Source: Datura wrightii (lineage: Eukaryota > Streptophyta > Magnoliopsida > Solanales > Solanaceae). From it: a stretch of 64,000 nucleotides of DNA. Below the pieces are notes generated by a model. The model did no database searches, was not told the origin of the DNA, and saw only the letters and a list, made by a program, of their open reading frames with translations. Of this stretch, positions 45,388 through 55,912 are shown piece by piece (positions within the stretch are counted from its first letter, which is position 1; each line of letters starts with the position of its first letter). The DNA is taken from NCBI GenBank assembly GCA_035772735.1, contig JASDFA010000001.1, positions 59,101,001 through 59,165,000 of the forward strand, in the 5' to 3' direction. The translations under genes were made by a program, and so were the position numbers.

Positions 45388-47262
45388 ATGCTCTGATCGA
45401 GACACAGGAAAAAGAACCCCAAGAGGCTCCAAGTCAACACATGGAATGAACATGACATCTAAGCTCAACATAAAAAATGTGAAATTCTAACATATAACAT
45501 AGTGGAAGTCTGAAAATCTGATAACGTCGAATAACTGAATACATAGCACAATATGAAACTGAATACATACTATATCTGATAAGCCTCTACTATTGATGAG
45601 TTGATGGGACAAGACCCCAACTAACTCACTAAAGCAGAAATTTAAAATACTGATATACAACTGAAAAGAAGGGCCCTCGAAAAATAAGGATTCACCAACT
45701 CTAGTTGTAAAGTGCTAACATTGAGGATATGGCTAACGGCAGGACTAAGCTTGAATATTTGAGCCTGTATCATTTCATGATACAACATAGAGTATGCGGT
45801 AAGTATGTGGAATGCACCGAGTATGCAAGGTAAGTAAAACCGCTAAGTAATTAAAATCAGAGATCATGCATATCATAAACATTTCATCATAAGAGTCTGA
45901 GAGTAGGGGTTACATGCTATTATCTGAAAACATGATTTGAACACAACTAAATATTATACCTAAATCGAATGACCCAAAGATGAAAACTGATAATCATAAG
46001 TAAAAATGAACGTTTGGGTCAAACCTGCTGAAAACATAATATCTTAACTGATGAACTTGCATAAATGAAATCATGAGGAACAATGAGAGACTCATCATAT
46101 AATTGACATTACCACGATAGAGCTTACATGGTCCCGACAATTACACTTAAGTGGGCAAAGTCGTCCAAAGCTTTGCCAGGGCTAAGGATGCTACCGTGAT
46201 ATCGATATCAAGCTGAAGGCCCCTTGGGGACAGGAGAAGCTCACGAGGGAGGTCCCAATAATCTGAACATACCTATGTTGGCACATAGTTTTGAGGCATA
46301 AGGTTGACTGACCCTTATCCTACTCGATGTTAGACACTACTCCCAAAAAACATGCATATGCTCTCTATCATTTTTCAACGAAGCTGAACCATCGTCTAGT
46401 GATGAAGCTGACTTATAACATACATGCATATTCTAAAATCATAACATGAGGAGTCTTGGGCTCAAACCATACCACAAGCTAAAAAGAATGGGAGTCTAGA
46501 CTCCAAAACCATGTAGTAAGCTAATAGCATGAAATTTAGATAAATCATGAAACATACTTGATCATATGGGCTTGCCCAATACTTAAACATGCTTGACATC
46601 GACTTGATCATTCGAATACATGAACATGGACATGGGTAATCCGAAATCATACTTTCGTTATATACATCTCATCATGCTTGAATACATATATCATCAACTT
46701 TCATGAACTTCCATGGGTGGGCACCATAAATTGAAAAAAAAAACTTGAAAATATAATTTATAATTGAAAATATTATAAAATATTCCCATGAATCATAATT
46801 AAATATTAGAAACACGTATAGATCATACTCATGATTGATACTTAGAGAATTCACATGTTGGGTTAAAACCTCATAGATTCATCAACTAGAATTTTCATGA
46901 AATTGAAGAGGGATTGGGCATGGGTGTAGATGAAAAACACCCATTCATAACCCTACATACCTGGAACAATCTGATTACACAACCCTCTTGAAAGCCCAAA
47001 GAAATTTGGGAAAGAACTTGATGAATTCCTAAGCTTGATCACCCTTAAAAACCACTAGGCTTGCATGAATGGAGGAGAATAGGCTTAGAATGACTAAACC
47101 CTCTTAAAACACACTTATCTGAGATTATAACAACGTAGTTTAGGCCTTAGAAACTTAGAAATTACAAAAAAGCCCTTAATAAATTCACAGAAAAAATAAA
47201 CTGCCAGTCCCAATGAGGGACTGGACGATTTGTCCTCAACACCACGACTCATGGTCTGCTTC
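45388..47262 (-). repeat. 5' LTR of D with deleted edge, cut by A
   Basis: The PBS remnant GCTCTGAT (45390-45397) runs directly into LTR sequence CGAGACACAGG; the PBS 3' half and the first about 30 bp of the LTR edge are lost. The rest matches 27051-29215 closely up to GGTCTGCTTC, where A starts at 47263. The U3 end should lie right of A. Confidence 0.85.
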
Positions 47263-49515
47263 TGTTACACCCCGTAAGGTGTTAGCGGTTAGTGTGTGTG
47301 CGCGTGGGCTTGTGACAAGTAGAGAGAGCTTGATGGTGCGGGAAGAGCCTCAAAAGTAGGGTCGGGCAAGGCTAGGTCGTGAGGGGCCAGCGCGATGCGC
47401 CAGCCTTCCTGTGCGCTGGGCAGCGCTGTGCGCTAGCATGCCAACGCCCTGGGAGGCGCGGCAAAGCAGACACCTTGGCGCGTTGGCCGGCGCAAGGCGC
47501 TCCTAGGCCACCTCCCTATGATAAGCCTCCTTGGTTGAATTTAAGTCATTTCAACATATTTTCCTCAGCTTAACAGAGAGAGCAGCGTGGGTTTTCATTA
47601 ATTTTCATCAAATTACGCTATCAAACGCTATCCAAACACAAATTAACTTCCTACGGGAAGCATTTTTACGGAGTTATTTCTTGAAAATTCGCTCGGCATA
47701 CTAGAACCCTGCCGAGTAAAGGTTGTCAGAATTACTCCAAATTGAATCTTAAACAGCCATAGCCATTAGGCAAGCATTTCTCCCTTCTGAACTCTCGAGA
47801 AATTGTTGGTTTTTGGAATAGTTAAATAGAGTTGAATTATAGTTGATATTAATATTGAAAGATATCATTATTTGCTGAATTTAGTATTTAAATTAGCCCT
47901 ATTCTCTCAGCATAAGGGCTGCAGTTGGGTGGAACAGCAGGTTATAGGTTGAAACTCGCTAGTTAAATGAATGTCGGTATTCGAGGTATGTTAATGCTAT
48001 CCCTTTTGGCAAGCTATGTTCGTCATAGAGTTAATATGGCCTGTGTATCTATAGTACTCCAGAGTAAACCTATTGTGGTTAACTATTATAAATGGAGTTG
48101 AGATGGCATTGATGACCTCGTAACCCTTTGTCAGAGTTAAACATAGTTAGCTTGATCTTCGCATACGACAGTTGGAGTGCTGGATGTTTTGTTGCCTATG
48201 GGGCTATGCTCACAAGAGCAATATGATGTCTGAAGGGACCAGATTGAGGTCGTAAGGGCCGTATTGTGTTCTAGTCACCTCCAGAATCCTTTATGACACA
48301 GTGACATCAAGACCCTTAGTCGAGCCAAGGCTCGGGGTCCAATTACAGGAGCCCAGATGACTCAAATACAGTTATAGGAGCCCATATGGCTCAAATAAAG
48401 TTACAGGAGCCTAGATGGCTCAAATATAGTTAAGGTAGCCCAAGCGGCTCAAATACAGTTACAGGAGCCCAGATAGCTCAGATACAGTTACAGGAGCCCA
48501 GACGGCTTAGATATAGATATAGGAGCCTAGACAGCTCAGACACAGACACAACTGCAAGATCTTAGGAGCCTATCAGGCTCGGATACAACTTCAGAGGATG
48601 AATACTGCTGAGTTACAGTATGCTTACGAGCCTATAGTAGTCCAGATATGAGAAGTGTGCATTGTTTGTACTTGTCGGGGCTTATGGGGGCCCAGGTAGG
48701 TTGTTCTGTGTTGATTGTACCTTCTAAGATTATGGGGGCCCAGTTAGGTTCTTGTTTGTGCTTATACTTTCTAGTTATGTTTCGTATTATGAAGCTATTC
48801 AGATTAAATTCTTATTCTCCTTATTGATTACTTTCAGTCCTTCTATTAGCTTTGATCAGATTTCATTTCTACCTTACATATTCGGTACATATTATACTAA
48901 TGCCCATCTTTGGGACGCTGCAATACTTGCCTGCAGGTACAATTGGACGTGATCCAGGATCTTCCTAGCTTCCAGTCGGAGTCAACAGTCCATTAAGCTC
49001 GTTTTCTCCAGAGTTGATAGTTACTGAAGGTTTGTTCTTTTGTTGTATAGTTTTTGGGTACGTCAGGGCCCTGTTCCAACCATTATTTAACTCTTAGAGG
49101 CTTGCAGGCTCTAGTTTCTCAGTTATTAGTTGTTGTTGGCCATGTGGGGCCTATGTATATTATTTTTCGTGTGGTGGCCGTGTGGGGCCAAGTGTAGCTA
49201 GTTAGTTGGCAGCCTTATCGGCCATAATATGAGTATGATTGCTTATTTTCATTTAGCTATAACTAGACAGCATGGTGGTCTTGTCAGCTCGCGTAGGATC
49301 CCTTTTATCATCTTGTTGTTGGGTTAGATGTTTTGTTTTACAGGTGTTGCGTGGCCTTGTCGGCTTGAGGTTGTGTTTAAAACTGAGATATAGCTCAATG
49401 TTTTCTTGATTTTGAGTTGCTGGAAAGCACCAGGGGTGCCTATGCCTAGCCAGGTCAGTCCAGGGCCCAGGTTGGCACTAGGTGCCACTCATGCCTCCCA
49501 AGATGGGGCATGACA
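47263..49515 (+). repeat. 5' LTR of A
   Basis: 2253 bp, TGTTACACCCC to GGGCATGACA. A GC-rich block with GCGC-centred repeats (GATGCGCCAGC, GTGCGCTGGGC, GTGCGCTAGC) lies at 47390-47510, in the U3 position. A 29-bp minisatellite is at 48348-48590. Further GGCC/GGGCC hairpin-like strings occur at 49137-49225. Confidence 0.9.
48348..48590 (+). repeat. 29-bp minisatellite of small palindromes in A LTR
   Basis: Units start at 48348, 48378, 48406, 48434, 48464, 48493 and 48522, with a further one at 48565. The consensus is GGAGCCCAGATGGCTCAAAT then ACAGTTACA. Each unit contains GAGCC and GGCTC five bases apart, a possible small stem-loop; several units keep the pairing despite changes in the loop. 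Confidence 0.88.
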
Positions 49516-49519
49516 AACT

Positions 49520-49532
49520 TGGTATCAGAGCA
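49520..49532 (+). other. Primer-binding site, tRNA-Met type (element A)
   Basis: TGGTATCAGAGCA, four bases after the LTR end. Confidence 0.93.
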
Positions 49533-49749
49533 GGTCGTATCCTATGGAGTCTGCAAGCCGTGTCAAGTAGAATCTTGTCTATCGGTGTGTTGTACATCAC
49601 ATTCTATAAATAGGAGGCTATGAGGCATACTAGTGTGGTTACTCTCCTTTCTCCCCTATTCGTGATATAGAGTTGTGTTGTATAGGGTAACTCCCTAAGC
49701 TTACGTTCTTCTACTTATTTACAGAGAGATATCTGATGCATGACAAACC

Positions 49750-50112
49750 ATGACTGGTTGGGAGCTCGATGTCGTAGCAGGAGAGGGCACTAGTCGAGGG
49801 CTCCAGTCAGCATCGGCTTGATTTGAGGGTAATAGGGAGACATCACCTCAATCTCCCCAGCATTCTTTGCCTCACCAGGAGCCCTCCAGGGCAACAGATA
49901 TACCAGTACAACCTCTAGCCATCCCTGTGCCATCGGATCAGGAGATTAGGAGCGCAATTTATATTTAGTTCAAATAATGGCTTCCCAGCGTCAGCCTCTG
50001 CCAGTAGTACTAGTTGTTGTGAAGCACACTGAGGGGCCCCGGGAGTTTGAGAGTTCGTGAGTTCCTTACTTTGAGTCCTCCGTAGTTTACTGGAACTGAT
50101 CAAAGGGAGGAC
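49750..50112 (+). pseudogene. Gag start of element A, broken by B
   Basis: Possible start ATG 49750 (MTGWELDVVAGEGTSRGLQS), stopping after 23 codons. Near the end, another frame reads F.L.PP.FTGTDQRED, which corresponds to the start of the chromovirus gag domain (NPLEFLGSKVDEDPHDF in I). Coding therefore ran through 50112 before B inserted. Stops show the copy was or became inactive. The rest of gag should resume after the B 5' LTR. Confidence 0.68.
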
Positions 50113-52340
50113 TGTCATGACCCGAGAGAACACCTGAATCGTAGACACGGGATGAGGAGCCCCGAGGGACCCTAAGTCAACCCATGGCATGAGCATATAA
50201 CTAAACAATTCAAAGAAGGCGGAAAAATGAGCTTTATAGTCATGAACTAAATAAAACCGTGACATGAAATATAAGAAACAACCGTACATGATCCAAGCGT
50301 AAATCGTTGAATACTACAAATATGTCTGAAAGTCTCTAATCATAATAGATGGGCTGAAGGGACAAGACCCCCAACTAACCCCAACATTCTGAAAACACAA
50401 AAAAAAACAGACAAAATCCAAACATGAAGCCCCCGAACCACAAGGACTCACCACTGAGAACTGAGAGCAAAATTGAGAGCAAGCTAAGAGCAATGTTGAA
50501 CCTGCGAACCGGATCCTGTATCATTAAAACGATACATCAAAGAAGATATGCGGGTCAGTACTTTGAATGTACCATGTATGGGAGGTATGCAAGACAATAC
50601 TTAAAACATAAAAGTTATAGGAGTGGGGACATCATGATCATAAAGACTGAAATCATAAGTGTATCGTAAGGCTCAAGATTTCCAAAATATTCGTAAATCT
50701 ATCATAGTCATAACATGAGAGAAAAAACATTTCATAAAACATAACTTGAGAAAATAGAACATAATCATACATGCATTAAAACAATGAGGAACCGTGGGAG
50801 ATTTCTATAATTGACATACCCCATATGAGCACACATGGAGCTCGACCTGTAAGCCTAGTCGGGAGGCCGTTCATACCTTACCAAGGGTATGAACCATGAA
50901 AGGTGTGATATCACTCATGAAGGCCCTGTAGGGCAAAAAGGGACAGTCACTGAGGTGGTCCCAACATAACCTACGGTGGCATGTAGTTTTGAGGTTCGGG
51001 GCTTGACCTGGGCCCCGAACCTACTCGGTGTTAAGTACTACTCCCAAGACATGCAACGTGCTCATAGAAATTCATACCTGACATGCAGGGCTAGTTAAAT
51101 CGTGATAATCATAACATGCTTGAAAATTCATAGTACTAGCCATGGAATTGGGCTCGTGGATTGGCCAAAATCATAGTTCATGAATCATAAGCGACAAGTG
51201 GGCATTGTCCATAATTTTAATCATACTTGAAATGCTTAAATTTATGGGAAACATAATCATAATAACATGAGTAATTGAAAACATGATCAAAAGTTCATAT
51301 CATGCTTGAGAAATCACCATAACCATGAATTTCACTAAAAACCCCATGATTTGGGCACATGTGCTTTTAAGGATTTAAATCATCAAATATTGAATAAAAT
51401 AAGTGAAAACAACCCAACAATTTGACACCCATGATTTTAGATATACTACAACATGCTCATATTGATTTTCGAGGGAACATGCATTTGGGTTATGACCCAT
51501 AGAGGTTTGGAATGTTAAATATAGAATTAGGGAGAAATTGGTCATGGGTAGGGACTAAACTACACATTCAAAACCCCACATACCTGGAACTCCTTGATTC
51601 TTAACTCCCTTGAAAAGCCCTAGATGGAAGCTTGAAGAACTTGAAGAAGAACACTTGAATCCCTATCCTCTTTCCTCTCTACTCTTACATGTATCAAATG
51701 AGGTTTATCATGAATGATTTCCCCTTTAAAGACCCTGTTCCGACCTCAGAATGACGTAGTTTAGGCCTTAGGAGCATAGGAAATTACGAGAAGGCCCTTA
51801 CTAAATCGCAGGAAATAACTGCTAGGTGACCCTAACGGGTGACCTGATGACTCGTCAGGATGGGCAACGACTCGTCGGTTCGCCCGTCAAGTACACTGAA
51901 TACCAGGTCGAATGGGCTCGTAATGGGTGACAAAACGACTCGTCACTAGTGACCACGAGCCGTAGTCACCTTCCGTCAAGTACACTGCTTCATCCTTAGC
52001 AAAAATTCCCTGGCTTGCTCACGACCCACCTCACGAGTCGTTGGGACAGACCACGAGTCGTTGGGTCCCATCCGTTAAGTGCACTGGTCAGACCTCCAAC
52101 GAAACCCTAAATCTCACCCCATGGGAGACTTGATGACTCGTGATAGCTGACCACGAGTTGTTCCCATGCCCGTGCAGACCTCAGCTCCTCAACCCACTCT
52201 AGCCTTCCCACGAGCCACCTTACTACTCGTGGGGTCTCCTTACGAGTCGTCTAACGACTCGTCCTACACTGCTGCGTCATTTTTCAAATTTTTCCCCGTT
52301 TGACTCTTGGGTCTGATCCTTGGGTTCCCGGGGTATAACA
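50113..52340 (-). repeat. 3' LTR of B
   Basis: 2228 bp, plus-strand edges TGTCATGACCC and GGGGTATAACA. U3 motif array at 51846-52262. Confidence 0.92.
51846..52262 (-). promoter_or_regulatory. ACGACTCGT/ACGAGTCGT array in U3 of B
   Basis: By eye I count three exact ACGACTCGT and three exact ACGAGTCGT (the reverse complement) in about 420 bp, plus many one-base variants. The array ends in a perfect inverted repeat: ACGAGTCGT (52242-52250), three bases, ACGACTCGT (52254-52262). Similar arrays occupy the U3 of I, D, C and the right LTR of B. A binding-site role is inference. Confidence 0.7.
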
Positions 52341-52587
52341 ATATCTCCCCCTTCGGAACATTTGTCCTCAAATGTAGGAAATATTCTGAAAACTTAGGAA
52401 CAAACAATCACTATATGCAAATACTGATCATTTAAGCTGAAAACTGACAGAACGACTATCCCCGAAAAGAACTACATAACTGGACCGAATTCAGACATCA
52501 CATACATGTATCTTATCACAAAACAAACTTGCAGGCATGAACGGAACATGAAAAACTGAATAGAGGTTTAGGGAAAAAACTGATACC

Positions 52588-53980
52588 TCAAACTGAACCT
52601 GAGCCGGTAGGGAACAAATGGGGGTATTTAGCCATCATATCGCTTCGGCTTCCCGCGTAGCTCCCTCGACATACTGATTTTTCCATAACACCTTTACTGA
52701 ATCTACTTCCTTGTTCCTCAGCCTCGGAACCTAACGATCCAAGATTACAACAGGAATTTCTCCCGGAACCACTAAGGCTGGATCTCCCAAGCACTTTTTT
52801 CAAGAGCCATACATGAAATAGGGGATGAACTGAAGCTAGCTCTGAAGGTAAGTCTAACTCATAGGCTACTTTACCCACTCGTCTCACAATCCGATAGGGG
52901 CCAATATAGCGAGGGTTGAGTTTCCCTTTCTTTCTAAATCTCATTACTCCCTTCATGGGAGATACCTTCAAAAACACCCAATCATCGATCTTGAACTCAA
53001 GCTCTCTTCTCCTAAAATTTGCATAAGACTTTTGGCGACTTTGAGCCGCTCTCAGCCTTTCTCTTATCAACTGAACTTTCTCCATAGCCTCATAGACTGA
53101 ATTTGGACCCACTAATGAAGCTTCACCGACTACAAACCACCCAATGGGCGATCTATATCTTCGCCCATAAAGAGCCTCGAATGGTGCCATTTGGATGCTA
53201 AAGTGATAGCTATTGTTGTAGGCAAACTCATAAGAGGTAAATGCTCATCCCAATTGCCCTTGAAATCAATAACACAATATCTCAACAAGTCCTCGAGAGT
53301 TTGGATAGTCCGCTCCACCTGGCCATCTGTTTGCGGATGAAATGCCGTGCTAAGCTTGACCTGGGTACCAAGTCCCTTTTGAAAAGATCTCCAAAACTGA
53401 GAGGTGAACTGAGTGCCTCTTTCTGATATGATGGACAATGACACTCCATGAAATCTAACTAGCTCTAGGATGTATAATTTGGCATAATCTTCTACTCAAT
53501 CAGTGGTTTTAATCGGTAGAAAATGAGCAGCCTTGGTCAACCGGTCCACCACAACCCAAATGGAGTCATTCTGTCTATGAGTGCGGGGCAAACCTGTTAT
53601 GAAGTCCATGTTGATTTCTTCCCAATTCCAAGTAGGAATGCTGATATCCTGAAGTACACCTCCTGGCCTCTGATGCTCCACTTTCACTTGTTGGCAATTC
53701 AGACACTTGGCTACAAATTCTGCAATGTCCCTTTTCATGCCATTCCACCAGTACATTTCCCGCAAGGCATGATACATCTTGGTGGCACTTGGATGTATAG
53801 AATATCTGGATCCGTGAGCCTCCTACAACATTCGGCTCCTCAAATCACCCACATTCGGAACACATAAGTGACCCTGGTACCGAAGTACACTATCTCCCCC
53901 TTTGGAGAAGACCTCTATCTTCTGATTTTGAACATCTTCTTTAAACTTTACCAATGTTGGATCTTCATCTTGTTTAGCCT
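52588..53980 (-). pseudogene. Integrase with GPY motif of B
   Basis: Zinc-finger part at 53777-53660 (YWWNGMKRDIAEFV, CLNCQQVK). Core: INMDFITGLPRTH (about 53610), IISERGTQFTSQFW with Asp replaced by Glu (about 53430), then APFEALYGRRYRSPIG. The C-terminal part (53190-52800) shows VFLKVSPMKGVMRF and the GPY motif RYIGPYRIVRRVGKVAYEL, diagnostic of Ty3/gypsy integrases of this branch. Past 52790 the frame shifts; YPHLFP at about 52620 marks the end of the chromodomain. Frameshifts near 53240 and 53490. Confidence 0.88.
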
Positions 53981-53989
53981 TCACCTCCG

Positions 53990-55390
53990 TTACCAAGGAC
54001 AACTCTGATCTGTTTTGAACAAAAATCCACCATCGGTGGAGCCAGCTAACCTAACCCCCAACCTTGCAAGTCGATATACCTCCTTTACGAGCTCCTTCTT
54101 TCCTTCACTCACATGTGACACACTCTCCATCAAGAGTCTACTAAGGGCATCCTCTACCACATTGGCCTTACCTGGGTAGTAAAGGACACTCATGTCATAG
54201 TCCTTAAGTAGCTCCAACCACCTCCGTTGCCGAAGATTGAGATCCTTCTGCGTGAACACATATTTTAAGCTCTTGTGGTCAATGAATACATCTAGATGAA
54301 CCCCATACAAGTAGTGTCGCCATATATTCAAAGAAAGCACCACCGCGGCCAACTAATGATCATGGGTCGGGTAATTCTTCTCATGAATTTTCAGCTGTCT
54401 GGAAGCATATGCTATGACTATTCCAGGTTGCATCAATACACATCCTAGTCCGACTCTCAAAGAATCACAATACACAACAAAGCCATCGGTGCCCTCCGGT
54501 AAAGTCAATAGCGGTGCCGAAGTTAGTCGGGCCTTCAATTTGTGGAAGCTCTTCTCACAAGCCTCCGACCATTGGAACTTCACCTTTTTCTGAGTCAATC
54601 TAGTCAATTTAGCTGCAGTGGATGAGAAACCTTCTATGAACCTCCGATAGTAACCTGCTAAGCCCAAAAAGCTCCTGATTTCCAAAGGGTTTATCGGTCT
54701 AGGCCAGTTCTTCACTGCCTCTATTTTCTGGGAGTCCACCCTTATACTTTCGCTTGACACTACATGTCCCAGGAATGCAACTGAATTCAGCTAGAAACCA
54801 CATTTGCTGAACTTGGCGTATAGATGGTTATCCCTGAGGGTATTGAGTGCTACCCTCAGATGTGCAACATGCTCCTCCTTGCTCCTGGAGTACATTAATA
54901 TGTCATCAATGAACATGATCATGAAGATATCTAGATATACATTGAATACCCTGTTCATTAGATCCATAAAAGCTGCAGGGGCATTGGTTAGTCCAAAAGA
55001 CATTACAACGAATTCATAATGGCCATATCGAGTCCCAAAAGCGGTCTTCGAGATGTCGCTCTCCCGAACCCTGAGCTAGTGATACCCAGACCTGAGGTCT
55101 ATCTTAGAGAAACATTTGGCACCCTAAAGGTAATCAAATAGGTCATCAATCCTGGGTAAAGAGTATCTATTCTTGACGGTGACTTTGTTCAACTGCCTAT
55201 AGTCAATACACATCCGAAGGGAACCATCTTTCTTCCGTACGAACATTGGGGCACCCCATGGAGACTTACTCATTCTGATGAAACCCTTATCTAGAAAATT
55301 CTTCAACTGCTCCTTTAACTCTTTCAGCTCGACTAGGGCCATTCGGTAAGGAGGAATCGACATGGGCTGCGCCTCGGGTAAAAGAATGAT
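53990..55390 (-). pseudogene. Reverse transcriptase-RNase H of B
   Basis: RT N-terminal part (55340-55124): GFIRMSKSPWGAPM, RMCIDYRQLNKVTVKNRYSL. Palm (55003-54791): MIMFIDDILMYSRSKEEHV with the FIDD catalytic pair. RNase H (54760-53990): YCDSLRVGLGCVLMQ, where the DAS motif is changed to DSL, then IDHKSLKYVFTQKDLNLRQR and a KANVVEDALSRL tail. Stops after DDLFDYL, before the connection region and at 54353. Confidence 0.88.
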
Positions 55391-55912
55391 CTCAAAATCA
55401 ATCTCCCTCTTGAGAGGAACATCTGGTAAGACATTTGGAAATACCTTGGGATACTCACACACCACAGGGACTGACTGAATGGTCGGGTTCTCGGATGTGG
55501 CATCCTTAACCCTAACCAAATGATAAATACAACCCTTAACAATCATTTTTCGGGCCTTGAGATAGGAGATAAAGCGGCCTACAGATACCGCTGAACTACC
55601 CCTCCATTCTAAAACTGGTTGACCTAAAAATCAGAACTCCACCGCTCGGGTTCTACAGTTAACAGAAGCATAACATGCGAACAGCCAATCCATGCCAAAA
55701 ATAATATCAAAATCAGTCATAGTCAATTCTACTAAGTCCACCGAGGTAACCTTATGCAATACTGTAATGGGGCAACCTCTACATACCCGCTTCGCTATGA
55801 CTGAATCCTCACCCGGAGTAGACACAAAAAACGGTTCTGACAAAATTCCAAGACTGAATCTAAAGTTACTAGCAATGTAAGGTGTCACAAAAGATAGTGT
55901 AGCTCTCGGATC
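55391..55912 (-). pseudogene. Protease of B, cut by C at the active site
   Basis: The readable part begins with the active-site codons D-P-R-A-T-L-S-F-V-T-P-Y immediately left of the C LTR (55912 downward) and continues VRGC..VLHKV, FDIIFGMDWLFACYASVNC. C inserted directly at the catalytic Asp-Pro codons (plus GGATC, 55908-55912). The upstream part of the protease and the gag zinc knuckles were later deleted with the rest of C. Confidence 0.85.

Larger units (their letters stand above)
27051..47262 (-). mobile_element. Chromovirus D, split by E, a solo LTR and A
   Basis: On the minus strand: 5' LTR (47262-45388, cut by A), PBS remnant, gag, protease, RT-RNase H, integrase, chromodomain region, PPT, 3' LTR (29215-27051). 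Insertions are E at 29844-40015 (integrase), an F-family solo LTR at 43309-44228 (gag zinc-knuckle region) and A from 47263 (5' LTR). D itself sits in the 3' LTR of G. The left edge reads TATCATGACC where the family edge is TGTCATGACC. Confidence 0.9.
47263..50112 (+). mobile_element. Chromovirus A, 5' end only
   Basis: LTR (47263-49515), tRNA-Met PBS, leader and the beginning of gag; then B interrupts. Inserted in the 5' LTR of D after GCTTC. The rest of A should lie downstream of B, outside the window. Confidence 0.88.

Noticed and set aside
48348..48590. Regular 29-bp repeats as a CRISPR array
   Set aside because: There are no unique spacers; units are tandem and degenerate, and lie inside a plant LTR.
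50101..50112. AAAGGGAGGAC next to a TGTCATGACC edge, looking like a plus-strand PPT and the 3' LTR of A
   Set aside because: The adjacent LTR is in minus orientation (its own PPT is on its right side at 52341-52353), and a gag reading frame of A runs through the purine string, so this is coding sequence cut by B.
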